Assembly (NCBI GenBank): GCA_965198915.1
Contig: CBDAQC010000002.1
Coordinates: 1,612,001 to 1,676,000, forward strand
Reading direction: 5' to 3'
DNA length: 64,000 nucleotides
Source of the DNA: BOG-908 sp965198915
GTDB lineage: Bacteria; Pseudomonadota; Alphaproteobacteria; Acetobacterales; Acetobacteraceae
Shown piece after piece: positions 36,199 through 44,715 of this stretch; the stretch's first letter is position 1, and the number at the start of each line of letters is the position of its first letter. A model generated the notes under the pieces. The model saw only the letters and a list, made by a program, of their open reading frames with translations, had not been told where the DNA came from and made no database searches. Both the position numbers and the translations under genes were made by a program.

Positions 36199-36977
36199 GC
36201 GCCTGCCTGACGCGGGGACACCCGCGCGCCCGCCGGCCCAGCCGGCTGCATCAACGACGCGCCGTGCCGGAGCACGTCCTGGGCGGCTTCGGTGTAACGC
36301 CCGTCCGCCTCGTGCAGGACAAGTCCGGCAAGCACGCAATCTGGGCCGCGGCCGCCGCGGACACCGCGCAGGATGACCAGTTTGGCCGCCTGGCCACCGC
36401 GTGGCCAGAGCGGGAACAGGCTTGTCTGCGCGCAACCGGCAGCGGCCAGGGCGGCACAGCCCTGCCCCAGCAAGGCCGCCGGGAGGACCAGGCTGAGCGT
36501 GCCGCCGCGCCGCAACCCGCTTCCCAGGACGCGGGCCCATGATCCAAGCAGGCCGGCGCCGGCCTGCTTGGCCAGACGCCGTCCCGGGTCCGGCGATGCG
36601 GTACTCGCCGGATCGTGCCAGGGCGGGTTGGCGAAGGCGTGGTCCACCAACCGCTCCGGACGCCAGGCGCCCAGATCGGCCGCCCGTATCTCCAGGCCCG
36701 CGAAGCCGTTGGCCGCCACGTTGGCGCGCGCCATCTCGGCCAGCGCCGGGTCTATCTCCAGGCCCAGGCCGGCAAGCCCGGGCACCCGGGCGGCCAGGCA
36801 CAACAAGCCGGCTCCGGCCCCGGTGCCGCCCTCCACCACGCATTCGCCGGGCCGGACAGGAATGGACGCCGCCAGCAGCACCGGCTCTATCCCGGTCCGA
36901 TAGCCGGTTTCGCTCTGCCGATAGGTAAGCCTGCCTCCCAGCAGGGTTCCGCCGGACCCTGGCTCGGCTCCGCTCAC
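36195..36977 (-). CDS. TrmN6-like tRNA1(Val) adenine-N6 methyltransferase family protein
   Basis: 260 residues. LLGGRLTYRQSETGYRTGIEPVLLAASI matches the start of TrmN6/YfiC-type enzymes; VVEGGTGAGAGLLCLAARV is the SAM-binding motif I (normally D-G-x-G), LGLEIDPALAEMARANVAAN follows, and the catalytic NPPY motif is FANPPWHD. It most likely methylates N6 of an adenine in RNA. The start is GTG 36977 in a GTGA overlap with the DUF2007 gene; the frame continues upstream to 37232 but only as an Arg/Pro-rich shadow. The stop overlaps that of the convergent small gene. Confidence 0.82.
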   Translation of the reverse strand: MSGAEPGSGGTLLGGRLTYRQSETGYRTGIEPVLLAASIPVRPGECVVEGGTGAGAGLLCLAARVPGLAGLGLEIDPALAEMARANVAANGFAGLEIRAADLGAWRPERLVDHAFANPPWHDPASTASPDPGRRLAKQAGAGLLGSWARVLGSGLRRGGTLSLVLPAALLGQGCAALAAAGCAQTSLFPLWPRGGQAAKLVILRGVRGGRGPDCVLAGLVLHEADGRYTEAAQDVLRHGASLMQPAGPAGARVSPRQAGA

Positions 36978-37180
36978 GCCTCGCCGGCTTCCCGCAGCAC
37001 GCGCATCGCCTGCGCCTGGTCCTCGCTGGCCACCACGAGGCGGCGCGGTATGGCGCCGATGCTGCCTTCCAGCGTGCTGACCTGGTGGTCCAGCACCACC
37101 GCCTCCACACCGGCATCGCGCAGCAGGCAGGTGAGGAAGCTGAGCCGGACGAGGTCGTTGGTGACCAGGAGGACGTGCAT
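36974..37180 (-). CDS. DUF2007-like small protein
   Basis: 68 residues: MHVLLVTNDLVRLSFLTCLLRDAGVEAVVLDHQ, then a loop and IPRRLVVASEDQAQAMRVLREAG. This is the pattern of DUF2007 putative signal-transducing proteins: a beta-alpha-beta unit, then a strand with the R-R-L-x-V-x-x-x-D-x-x-x-A-x-x-x-L helix. It is translationally coupled to the TrmN6-like methyltransferase (GTGA) and divergent from polyprenyl diphosphate synthase. The same neighbourhood (DUF2007, methyltransferase, polyprenyl synthase) occurs, as I recall, in other alphaproteobacteria. Confidence 0.8.
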   Translation of the reverse strand: MHVLLVTNDLVRLSFLTCLLRDAGVEAVVLDHQVSTLEGSIGAIPRRLVVASEDQAQAMRVLREAGEA

Positions 37181-37515
37181 CCGGTATCTCCGTCAGGGTT
37201 GAGCGCTCGGGCAGCCTGCTTCTCCGGCACAACCCGCCTGTTCAGCAAGGCCCGGAGGAGGCGAAACCCGCCAGCGTCCCCGCGCCACCCACCCTGCCGG
37301 GCGGCACTTGCCTTGACCCCGATTTACCGCGGCCGATATGGTGGCCAGGCACCATATGCGGCGCCACCGGCCGATCGACGGACGACAGCAGCAAGTGCGT
37401 TGGTGCAGTCCGGCACGCACCGGCGGGTTTGCCTGGAGCCATTCGTCGGGAGAAGTTTTTGGGCCTCGCTGTCAGCCTGCCGCAGCCTGCGGACCGCGGT
37501 CCGAGGGTGAGTGCA

Positions 37516-38532
37516 ATGCCCAGTCCTGGATCGGTAGAAGACGCGCTGACGGCCCTGGCCGACCTGGTCCGTGACGACCTGGCGGCCTGCAACCGCGTCA
37601 TCGTCGCCAACATGCAGAGCCAGGTGGAGCTGATCCCGCAGCTCGCGGCCCACCTCGTAGCGGCCGGCGGCAAGCGGCTGCGGCCCCTGCTCACCCTCGC
37701 CTGCGCGCGGCTCTGCGGCTACCCCGGCGAGGCCGAACCGGCCGGCCAGCGGCACGTGGCGCTGGCCGCCTGCGTGGAGTTCATCCACACCGCCACCCTG
37801 CTGCATGACGACGTGGTGGACGAAAGCCGCCTGCGCCGTGGCCTGGCCACCGCCAATGCCATCTTCGGCAACAAGGCCAGCGTGCTGGTGGGCGATTTCC
37901 TGTTCTCCCGCTCCTTTCAGCTTATGACCGCGGACGGCAGCCTGCACGTGCTGCGTATCCTCTCGAACGCGGCCGCCACCATCGCGGAGGGCGAGGTGCT
38001 GCAGCTTGTCACCCAGAACGACCTGTCCACCAAGGACGAGCGCTACCTCGACGTGATACAGGGCAAGACGGCGGCCCTGTTCGCCGCCGCCTGCCAGATC
38101 GGCGCCGTCGTCGCCGGCCGCGGCGAGGCGGAGGAGCAGGCGCTGGCCGATTTCGGCCTGTATCTCGGCACCGCGTTCCAGCTGGTGGATGACGCGCTGG
38201 ACTACGCCGCCGACCAGGCGAAACTGGGCAAGACGGTGGGCGACGATTTCCGCGAGGGCAAGATCACCGGCCCCGTGCTGGCCGCCTACAAGGCAGGCAG
38301 CGAGGCGGACCGGGTTTTCTGGCGCCGCACGATCGAAGCAAGTGAGCAGACCGACGCGGACCTGGACCACGCGCTGGCGCTGATGGAGCAGACCGGTGCC
38401 ATCGAGGCGACGCTGGCGCGCGCGGCGGGTTTTACTGAGCGCGCGAAGGCGGCTCTGGCGATTTTTCCCGATAGCGCGGTACGGCGGCGGCTGGTGGATG
38501 TGGCGGATTACACGGTTCGGCGGGGTAGGTAA
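37516..38532 (+). CDS. ispB: Long-chain trans-polyprenyl diphosphate synthase
   Basis: Makes the all-trans prenyl chain of ubiquinone. 338 residues. GGKRLRPLLTLACARL, the first Asp-rich motif LLHDDVVDESRLRRG, QGKTAALFAAACQIGA and the second Asp-rich motif FQLVDDALDYAADQAKLGKTVGDDFREGKITGPVL are all present in order. Chain length (octa-, nona- or decaprenyl) cannot be fixed from sequence alone; decaprenyl would be usual in this group. ATG 37516 is chosen; a GTG 9 nt earlier is possible. Divergent from DUF2007. A single foldback arm follows the stop directly. Confidence 0.92.
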   Translation: MPSPGSVEDALTALADLVRDDLAACNRVIVANMQSQVELIPQLAAHLVAAGGKRLRPLLTLACARLCGYPGEAEPAGQRHVALAACVEFIHTATLLHDDVVDESRLRRGLATANAIFGNKASVLVGDFLFSRSFQLMTADGSLHVLRILSNAAATIAEGEVLQLVTQNDLSTKDERYLDVIQGKTAALFAAACQIGAVVAGRGEAEEQALADFGLYLGTAFQLVDDALDYAADQAKLGKTVGDDFREGKITGPVLAAYKAGSEADRVFWRRTIEASEQTDADLDHALALMEQTGAIEATLARAAGFTERAKAALAIFPDSAVRRRLVDVADYTVRRGR

Positions 38533-38580
38533 GGCAAGGCCTTCTTTTTTGAAAAAAAGAAGCGAAAAACTTTTGCTTCT
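38533..38580. repeat. Foldback element copy 10, half element
   Basis: AAGGCAAGGCCTTC, then the T-run/A-run hairpin and AAGCGAAAAACTTTTG directly after the ispB stop. No right arm is seen in the remaining ~120 bp before the rlmE stop; CTGACGCTGGC and GACAGTGGCG may be traces of the spacer. Confidence 0.85.
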
Positions 38581-38701
38581 GACGCTGGCCCGAGCGACCA
38601 GTCTGATCCTGACAGTGGCGACCGGCACTAGGATTCGATAATCGCCGAGCTGCCTCCTGGGGTGGTCCGTCCTTAATGGTCCTTGCGTCGGATCTTCGGT
38701 G

Positions 38702-39382
38702 CTACCCTCCCCTGAACCCCTGCGCCACCACGTAGAGCTCGCTGCTCTCCTTGCGGCTGGAAGGCGGCTTGGCGTGCTTCACCGTCGCGAATTGCTTCTT
38801 CATCGGCACCAGCATGTCGCGCTCGGAGCCGCCCTGAAACACCTTGGCCACGAACGCCCCGCCCGGCGCCAGCACGCCAGCCGCGAAATGCAGCGCCAGC
38901 TCGGCCAGGCCCATGATCCGGATGTGGTCCGTGGCCGCGTGCCCGGTGGTGTTCGGCGCCATGTCGGACAGCACCAGATCCGCCGGCCCGCCCATCAGAG
39001 CCTGCAGCCGCGCCGGCATGTCCGGATCGTCGAAATCGCCCTGTATGAGCGTGGCGCCGGAGATCGGCTCGATCGGCAGCAGGTCCACGCCAACCACCTG
39101 GCCGGCGCCGCGCTGCAGGGCGATCTGCGTCCAGCCACCGGGCGCGGCCCCCAAATCCAGCACGCGGCAGCCGCGGGTGATGAGCTTGAATCGGTCGTCC
39201 AGCTCGATCAGCTTGAAGGCGGCGCGGGAGCGGAAGCCCTGGGCACGGGCAGCGGCGACGTAGGGGTCGTTGAGCTGGCGGGCGAGCCAGCGCTGCTGGG
39301 CCGGGCTGCGGCCGCGCGACGTGCGCAGCGTGACTGTTAAGCCGCGCGCGTTGTTGGTGGAGCTGCCTTTTTTGCCGGTCAT
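38702..39382 (-). CDS. rlmE: 23S rRNA (uridine-2'-O) methyltransferase RlmE/FtsJ
   Basis: 226 residues. RSRAAFKLIELDDRFKLI carries the first catalytic Lys, VLDLGAAPGGWTQIAL is motif I, DFDDPDMPARL and LVLSDMAPNTTGH (catalytic Asp), FVAKVFQGG (second catalytic Lys) and SSRKESSELYVVAQGF complete the K-D-K-E tetrad. Methylates U2552 of 23S rRNA in E. coli. ATG 39382 starts the Lys/Gly-rich leader MTGKKGSSTNNARG. The frame stays open upstream through the whole of foldback element copy 11, but an ATG at the natural place makes that irrelevant. It follows ppx in the same direction, a common pair in alphaproteobacteria. Confidence 0.95.
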   Translation of the reverse strand: MTGKKGSSTNNARGLTVTLRTSRGRSPAQQRWLARQLNDPYVAAARAQGFRSRAAFKLIELDDRFKLITRGCRVLDLGAAPGGWTQIALQRGAGQVVGVDLLPIEPISGATLIQGDFDDPDMPARLQALMGGPADLVLSDMAPNTTGHAATDHIRIMGLAELALHFAAGVLAPGGAFVAKVFQGGSERDMLVPMKKQFATVKHAKPPSSRKESSELYVVAQGFRGG

Positions 39383-39403
39383 CTGCGGGTTATAGGGCAG
39401 GTA

Positions 39404-39578
39404 GGAAGCAAGCAGTCCTTTTTTGAAAAAAAGGACCAAAAAACTTTTGTTCCCCGCCTGCACCGGGACGCGCACCGCTTCTGCAGACGGGACAGCTTGC
39501 AAGACCTTGCGCGCTTCTATGCCAGCGACAGGGGCAAAAGTTCTTTGCTTCTTTTCTAAAGAAAGCAGGCTTTTTTGC
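39404..39578. repeat. Foldback element copy 11, between ppx and rlmE
   Basis: The left arm (39404-39449) has the GTCC/GGAC stem; the right arm (39535-39578) is partly diverged (GCTTCTTTTC, GAAAGCAGGC). The spacer is long (about 85 bp). It reaches to the ppx stop codon. Confidence 0.9.
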
Positions 39579-40667
39579 TCAAACCCGCCCGGTGCTGACT
39601 CCGCTGGCGCGCGCCGCCTGCGAAAGCACCCCGGCCGGAAGCTTGTCCGCGCCACCCGTGCGCGCCCGGCGCGGTGACTGGCGGATCATGCGCAGCAGCA
39701 TGCCTTCCCGCAGGCCGCGATCCGCCACGATCACCCCATCGGCCGGCCAGACCGTGCGTATCGCCTCGAAGATAGCGCAGCCCGGCAGCACGAATTCGGA
39801 CCGGTCCGGCCCCACGCAGGGATGCGCGTTGAGACCGTCGCGCCCCAGACCGCGCAGCAGGGCCAACGCGCTGTCCGTGGCCGCGGCGCTGAGCTGGATG
39901 CCGTCGACCATCGGCCGGCGGTAGCGCGGCAGGCCGAGCGCCACGCCGGCCAGCGTGGTCACCGTGCCGCTGGTGCCGAGCAGGCGCACGCCGCCCATCC
40001 TGATCTCGTGCCCAATGCAGTGGATGCGCTCGAAGGCGGCCAGGCGGGCGGTGACGTCGTCCACCATGGCGGCATAACCGTCCGGCTCGAAGCCATGATG
40101 GCCGAAGCGCTCCGCCAAAGTGACGACGCCCACCGGCAGGCTGTCATAGCCGATAAGCTCGGGCGTGCGGCCGGCCTGCAGGCGCACCCAGGCCAGTTCG
40201 GTGGAGCCGCCGCCGATGTCGAACAGCAGGGCGCGGCGGCCCGGGCCGCGCAGCAGCGGCGCGCAGCTCTCCAGCGCCAGCTCGGCTTCCTCACGCGTGG
40301 AGATCACCGTAAGCGCCAGGCCGGTCTCCGCCCGCACGCGGTTGAGGAACACGCGGCCGTTGCCGGCACGCCGGCACGCTTCGGTGGCGATCGCGCGCAG
40401 GCCGCGCACTGGACGGCGCGAGAGCCGGGCGGCGCAGGCGTGCAGCGCCGCGATCGTGCGGTCCATCGCGGCGTCGCTCAGCATGTTGGAGTTCTGCAGG
40501 CCTTCGCCGAGCCGCACGATGCGGGAGAAGCTGTCGATCACGCGGAAGCCGTCGCTGGTCGGCGTGCCGATGAGCAGCCGGCAGTTGTTCGTCCCGAGGT
40601 CGAGCGCCGCGAACGCGCTCTCGTCGCGCGGGGTGCCAGGGTCTCGCGGCGGGGCGGCGGCAGTCAT
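39579..40667 (-). CDS. ppx: Exopolyphosphatase / pppGpp phosphohydrolase family protein
   Basis: 362 residues of the Ppx/GppA (ASKHA) family. FAALDLGTNNCRLLIGTP is phosphate-1 loop, AIATEACRRAGNGRVFLNRV with ISTREEAELA follows (the REEA segment is a family hallmark), LLFDIGGGSTELAWV is phosphate-2 and LLGTSGTVTTLAGV the later loop. Length matches the short form without the HD-like C-terminal domain, common in alphaproteobacteria. It hydrolyses polyphosphate or pppGpp. ATG 40667 lies at the natural N-terminus; the longer frame is shadow. Divergent from pntAA with 235 bp between. Confidence 0.9.
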   Translation of the reverse strand: MTAAAPPRDPGTPRDESAFAALDLGTNNCRLLIGTPTSDGFRVIDSFSRIVRLGEGLQNSNMLSDAAMDRTIAALHACAARLSRRPVRGLRAIATEACRRAGNGRVFLNRVRAETGLALTVISTREEAELALESCAPLLRGPGRRALLFDIGGGSTELAWVRLQAGRTPELIGYDSLPVGVVTLAERFGHHGFEPDGYAAMVDDVTARLAAFERIHCIGHEIRMGGVRLLGTSGTVTTLAGVALGLPRYRRPMVDGIQLSAAATDSALALLRGLGRDGLNAHPCVGPDRSEFVLPGCAIFEAIRTVWPADGVIVADRGLREGMLLRMIRQSPRRARTGGADKLPAGVLSQAARASGVSTGRV

Positions 40668-40902
40668 GGCGGATGCGCCCTTCGTGTCCTTCTGGAACGA
40701 GTGTCGACCACTTGGCGTCTCGGGCGCAAGGGTTCTGCACGGGCCGCCGCAGCGGCGATCGCCACCTGGCCGCGCCACCGTGAACCCCAGGAAGTTCCAG
40801 CCAGGGACGGCTCGCTTCCAGGCAGGCCAACCCTTGCCACGACCGCCAAGCCGCTGTTACCTCGGCCCGCAGGCCTGGCCGGCTCACGGGAGGAACAAAA
40901 AC

Positions 40903-42735
40903 ATGCGTCTAGCGGTGCTGAAAGAGCGTCGTCCTGACGAGACGCGCGTCGCCGCCACGCCGGAGACGGTGCGCAAGCTCGTCACCCTGGGGCTGGACGT
41001 GGCGGTCGAACAGGGTGCGGGCCAAGGCGCCTCCATCCCCGATGCCGACTACACCGCCGCCGGCGCGCATATCGTGGCGGACCCGGAAGCTGCCCTGGCC
41101 GGCGCCGGGATCGTGTTCGCCGTGCAGGCGCCGGAGCCCGCGGAGCGCGCGCTGATCCCGCGCGGCGCCCTGCTGGTCTGCATCTCCGGCGCGCTGGTGG
41201 ATCGTGCGCTGGTGCCCAGCCTGGCGCAGGCCGGCATAGACGCCGCGGCGATGGAGCTGCTGCCGCGCATCACCCGCGCGCAGGCGATGGACATACTCTC
41301 CAGCCAGGCCAACCTGGCAGGCTACCGCGCGGTGATCGAGGGCGCGGCCGCCTTCGACCGCGGCTTCGCCATGATGATGACGGCCGCCGGCACCGTGCCG
41401 CCGGCGCGGGTATTCGTGCTGGGCGCCGGTGTGGCCGGCCTGCAGGCGATCGCCACGGCACGCAGGCTCGGCGCCATCGTCTCGGCCACCGACGTGCGGC
41501 CGGCGGCCAAGGAGGAGATACGCTCGCTGGGCGCCACGTTCGTGGGTGTGGAGGACGACGAGACGGCAGGCCAGACCGACGCCTATGCGCGCGAAATGAC
41601 GGACGCGTTCCGCCAGAAACAGGCCGAGCTGATGCTGGCCACCACGGCGAAGAACGACATGATCATCTGCACCGCTCTGGTACAGGGCGGGCGCGCGCCT
41701 ACCCTGGTGACGCAGGCCATGGTCGATGGCATGCGCCCGGGCAGCGTGATCGTGGACATCGCCGCCGATGGCGGCGGCAACTGTGCGGCGACCCGTCCCG
41801 GCGAGATGTACGTGACCCCGGGCGGGGTGAAGGTGCTCGGCTTCCGCAACTGGCCGGGCCGCATTCCGGTGGCGGCCAGCACGCTGTATGCCAAGAACCT
41901 GCTGACCTTCCTGACCACTTTTTGGGACAAGGACGCGAAGGCGCCTCGCCTGCCCGAAGACGATGCGATCGTGCAGGGCGTGATGCTGACCTGCGGCGGC
42001 GCCGTCGTGCACAAGCAGTTCGCGGGCGACGTGAGCCATCCCCCGGCCGCGCCCGCCCCGGAGCCGAAAGGTGCCGCGATCGAGGACGCAGCGCCGTCTT
42101 TGGCCGACAAATCCGCCGACCTGTCGGCCGCCAGCCCCGAGGCACCGCAGGCCGCGGCAGCCGTGCCGGCACAGACGGCAGCGCCGGAAGCAGGGACCGG
42201 CGCGGCGCCGCAAGCTGCCGCTCCCGCGCCGGAAGTGGCGCAGGAAGCCCCGCGTTCGCCCGCAGCGGACATCCAGGCCGCGCCGCCCATGCCGGCGCAG
42301 GAAGCCGTCGCGGCCCCCAGGCTGCCGGTTACGGAAGAGGCCGGCGGGGCGCCTCCCCTGGCGAGCCCGTCCCCCTCGGTCGAACCCGTCTCGGCGGAGC
42401 CCACAGGGGCGGCCAGCACGGATTTCGGCGGGCCGCCGCCCGTGGTGGGCGAGCCTTCCCCGGATGCTGACCCCGCCGACTTGGCGACAAGCGCGCCGGC
42501 ATCGGCCGACGTGCTGGACCGCACCGGCCTCGATGCCACGCCGGTGGATTCGGCCGGCGAACTGGGCAGCGTGCAGTCCGAGATGCCCGCCGAGCCTGGC
42601 TTGGCCGAAACGGTGGAGCGCACCGAAGGCCAGTCCGACACCGTATCCGCCTCGTCCAGGCCGCGCCGCCGCCGCCCAACCGCGCCGCCACAGGGCAGCC
42701 CGGATACCCCCGAGCAGGAGGGCACGCGCCCATGA
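40903..42735 (+). CDS. pntAA: Proton-translocating NAD(P) transhydrogenase, alpha-1 subunit with long low-complexity tail
   Basis: NAD(H)-binding dI component. ATG 40903 is preceded by GGGAGGA. Residues 1 to about 375 are a normal PntAA: MRLAVLKERRPDETRVAATPETVRKL, ITRAQAMDILSSQANLAGYRAV, RVFVLGAGVAGLQAIATARRLGAIVSATDVR, VIVDIAADGGGNCAATRPGE and the end SRLYAKN-like ASTLYAKNLLTFLTTF. The remaining ~230 residues (PPAAPAPEPKGAAIEDAAPS ... SSRPRRRRPTAPPQ) are Ala/Pro/Glu-rich, without predicted fold; usual subunits stop near 380. The stop overlaps pntAB. The tail stays open over ~700 bp with the same GC bias as the gene, so it is probably translated. Confidence 0.93.
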   Translation: MRLAVLKERRPDETRVAATPETVRKLVTLGLDVAVEQGAGQGASIPDADYTAAGAHIVADPEAALAGAGIVFAVQAPEPAERALIPRGALLVCISGALVDRALVPSLAQAGIDAAAMELLPRITRAQAMDILSSQANLAGYRAVIEGAAAFDRGFAMMMTAAGTVPPARVFVLGAGVAGLQAIATARRLGAIVSATDVRPAAKEEIRSLGATFVGVEDDETAGQTDAYAREMTDAFRQKQAELMLATTAKNDMIICTALVQGGRAPTLVTQAMVDGMRPGSVIVDIAADGGGNCAATRPGEMYVTPGGVKVLGFRNWPGRIPVAASTLYAKNLLTFLTTFWDKDAKAPRLPEDDAIVQGVMLTCGGAVVHKQFAGDVSHPPAAPAPEPKGAAIEDAAPSLADKSADLSAASPEAPQAAAAVPAQTAAPEAGTGAAPQAAAPAPEVAQEAPRSPAADIQAAPPMPAQEAVAAPRLPVTEEAGGAPPLASPSPSVEPVSAEPTGAASTDFGGPPPVVGEPSPDADPADLATSAPASADVLDRTGLDATPVDSAGELGSVQSEMPAEPGLAETVERTEGQSDTVSASSRPRRRRPTAPPQGSPDTPEQEGTRP

Positions 42736-43136
42736 TGCCCAACTCACTGGCCGACCAGGCCCACCAGATTGCCGCCCGCGCCGCGGACCTGGCCCACCAG
42801 CTCGACGGCTTCTCGCAGGCCGCGGCCCCCGTCACCGCGGCGGCGGAACCGTTCATCTTCCTGCTGACGATCTTCCTGCTGGCCTGCTTCGTCGGCTACT
42901 ACGTGGTCTGGAACGTCACCCCGGCGCTGCACTCGCCGCTCATGGCGGTGACCAACGGCATCTCCTCCGTCATCATCGTGGGCGCCATGCTGGCCACCGG
43001 GCTTAGCCACGGGCTGCTGCCGCACATCTTCGGCTTCATAGCGGTCACGCTCGCCAGCGTGAACATCTTCGGCGGCTTCCTGGTGACCCAGCGCATGCTG
43101 TCGATGTTCCAGTCCAAAAACAAAATGAAGAAGTAG
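42732..43136 (+). CDS. pntAB: NAD(P) transhydrogenase, alpha-2 subunit
   Basis: 134-residue membrane part of the split alpha subunit. After a short hydrophilic N-terminus (QIAARAADLAHQLDGFSQAA), the helices PFIFLLTIFLLACFVGYYVVWNVTP, PLMAVTNGISSVIIVGAMLATG, and FGFIAVTLASVNIFGGFLVTQRMLSMF match the dIIa domain, including the TPALHSPLMAVTNGISS signature. ATG 42732 overlaps the pntAA TGA (ATGATG). It ends with the basic tail KKNKMKK-like SKNKMKK. pntB follows after 10 bp. Confidence 0.96.
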   Translation: MMPNSLADQAHQIAARAADLAHQLDGFSQAAAPVTAAAEPFIFLLTIFLLACFVGYYVVWNVTPALHSPLMAVTNGISSVIIVGAMLATGLSHGLLPHIFGFIAVTLASVNIFGGFLVTQRMLSMFQSKNKMKK

Positions 43137-43146
43137 GGCGCGGGAC

Positions 43147-44553
43147 ATGTCCACCAACCTCACCTCGCTGCTCTACCTTGTCGCCGCTATCCTGTTCATC
43201 CTGGCGCTGCGCGGCCTGTCCAGCCCCGTCACCTCCCGGCGCGGCAACCAGTTCGGCATGATCGGCATGGCCATTGCCATACTGGCGACCCTCGGCCGCC
43301 AGGGAATGATGGCCGAAGGCTATGTCTGGATACTGGCCGGCATCGTCATCGGCGGCGCGGTGGGCGCCTACGTGGCGCGCAGCATCGCGATGACCGCCCT
43401 GCCGCAACTGGTTGCTGCCTTCCACTCGCTGGTGGGCCTGGCCGCGGTGTTCGTGGCGGCCGGCGCGCTGAACGCGCCGCAGGCCTTCGGCATCGGCGTG
43501 CCGCACCACATACACGCCGAAAGCCTGGTCGAGATGTCGGTGGGTCTGGCGATCGGCGCAATCACCTTCAGCGGCTCGCTCATTGCGTTCGCCAAGCTGC
43601 AGGCACTGATGAAGGGAACGCCGATCACCTTCCGCTTCCAGCACCAGCTCAATCTGGCCATCGGCCTGGTTATTCTGGCGCTGATAGTGGTGTTCGTCAC
43701 CCATGGCGGGCCGCAGACGGTGTTCTGGATCATCGCCCTGCTGGCGGTGGCGCTTGGCTTCCTGCTGATCATCCCGATCGGCGGGGCGGACATGCCGGTC
43801 GTGGTCTCCATGCTGAACAGCTACTCCGGCTGGGCGGCCTGCGGCATCGGCTTCACCATCGGCAACCTCGCTTTGATCATCACCGGCGCGCTGGTGGGTG
43901 CGTCCGGCGCCATCCTGTCGTACGTCATGTGCAAGGGCATGAACCGCAGCATCTTCAACGTGCTGCTGGGCGGCTTCGGGTCCGACGCGGGCGGTGCCGC
44001 CGCCCATGCCGGCGGCGCCGACCGCACCGTGCGCAGCGGCAACGCAGAGGACGCCGCCTTCATCATGAAGAACGCCTCCAAGGTGATCATCGTGCCGGGC
44101 TACGGCATGGCGGTGGCGCAGGCCCAGCACGCGGTGCGCGAGATGGCCGACAAGCTGAAGAGCGAGGGCGTGGACGTCCGCTACGCCATCCATCCCGTGG
44201 CCGGCCGCATGCCCGGCCACATGAACGTGCTGCTGGCGGAAGCCAACGTGCCGTACGACGACGTATTCGAGCTGGAGCAGATCAACAACGAGTTCAGCAC
44301 CGCCGACGTGGCCTACGTGATCGGCGCCAACGACGTGACGAACCCGGCGGCCAAGACGGACACCACGTCGGCGATCTACGGCATGCCGATACTGGATGTG
44401 GAGCGTGCGCGCACCGTGCTGTTCATCAAGCGCTCGATGGCGTCCGGCTATGCGGGCGTGGATAACGAGCTGTTCTTCCGGCCGAACACGATGATGCTGT
44501 TCGGCGATGCGAAGAAGATGACCGAGGAGGTCGTGGCGGCGTTGGAAAGCTAG
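43147..44553 (+). CDS. pntB: NAD(P) transhydrogenase, beta subunit
   Basis: 468 residues: membrane domain dIIb (about nine helices up to residue ~270) and NADP(H)-binding dIII. Landmarks are LRGLSSPVTSRRGNQFGMIGMAIAI, ALPQLVAAFHSLVGLAAVFVA, GADMPVVVSMLNSYSGWAACGIGF, and in dIII VIIVPGYGMAVAQAQHAVREM, IHPVAGRMPGHMNVLLAEANVPYD, IGANDVTNPAAKTD and FIKRSMASGYAGVDNELFF. It couples hydride transfer from NADH to NADP with proton entry. Third gene of the pnt operon. A foldback element follows the stop, and the exopolysaccharide operon converges on it. Confidence 0.97.
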   Translation: MSTNLTSLLYLVAAILFILALRGLSSPVTSRRGNQFGMIGMAIAILATLGRQGMMAEGYVWILAGIVIGGAVGAYVARSIAMTALPQLVAAFHSLVGLAAVFVAAGALNAPQAFGIGVPHHIHAESLVEMSVGLAIGAITFSGSLIAFAKLQALMKGTPITFRFQHQLNLAIGLVILALIVVFVTHGGPQTVFWIIALLAVALGFLLIIPIGGADMPVVVSMLNSYSGWAACGIGFTIGNLALIITGALVGASGAILSYVMCKGMNRSIFNVLLGGFGSDAGGAAAHAGGADRTVRSGNAEDAAFIMKNASKVIIVPGYGMAVAQAQHAVREMADKLKSEGVDVRYAIHPVAGRMPGHMNVLLAEANVPYDDVFELEQINNEFSTADVAYVIGANDVTNPAAKTDTTSAIYGMPILDVERARTVLFIKRSMASGYAGVDNELFFRPNTMMLFGDAKKMTEEVVAALES

Positions 44554-44555
44554 GC

Positions 44556-44715
44556 CGTCTTTTCCGAAGGAAAATTCTGCTTCCCCGCCTGCCTTAAGAT
44601 GCGCGCCGACTCTGCCAGTTGGCAAAACAGCAGAACTAAGGCGCACCTTCGGACAGGCGAGGAAGCAAAAGTTTTTTGCTTCTTTTTTTCAAGAAAGCAG
44701 GCCTTGCTTCCTTCC
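44556..44715. repeat. Foldback element copy 12, between pntB and the GT4-WecG gene
   Basis: The left arm is worn (GGCCGTCTTTTCCGAAGGAAAA, 44553-44574). The right arm (44664-44710) is good: GCAAAAGTTTTTTGC, CTTCTTTTTTT and AAGAAAGCAGGCC. The stop codon of the (-) glycosyltransferase gene (44689-44691) lies inside this arm. Confidence 0.85.

Noticed and set aside
35626..37248. A 540-codon (-) frame over the DUF2007 and methyltransferase genes
   Set aside because: Arg/Pro/Cys-rich with no motif; two real, coupled genes in other frames explain the region.
40909..42747. A 612-codon open frame on the (-) strand
   Set aside because: Antisense of pntAA, Arg/Gly/His-rich, produced by GC bias at third positions.
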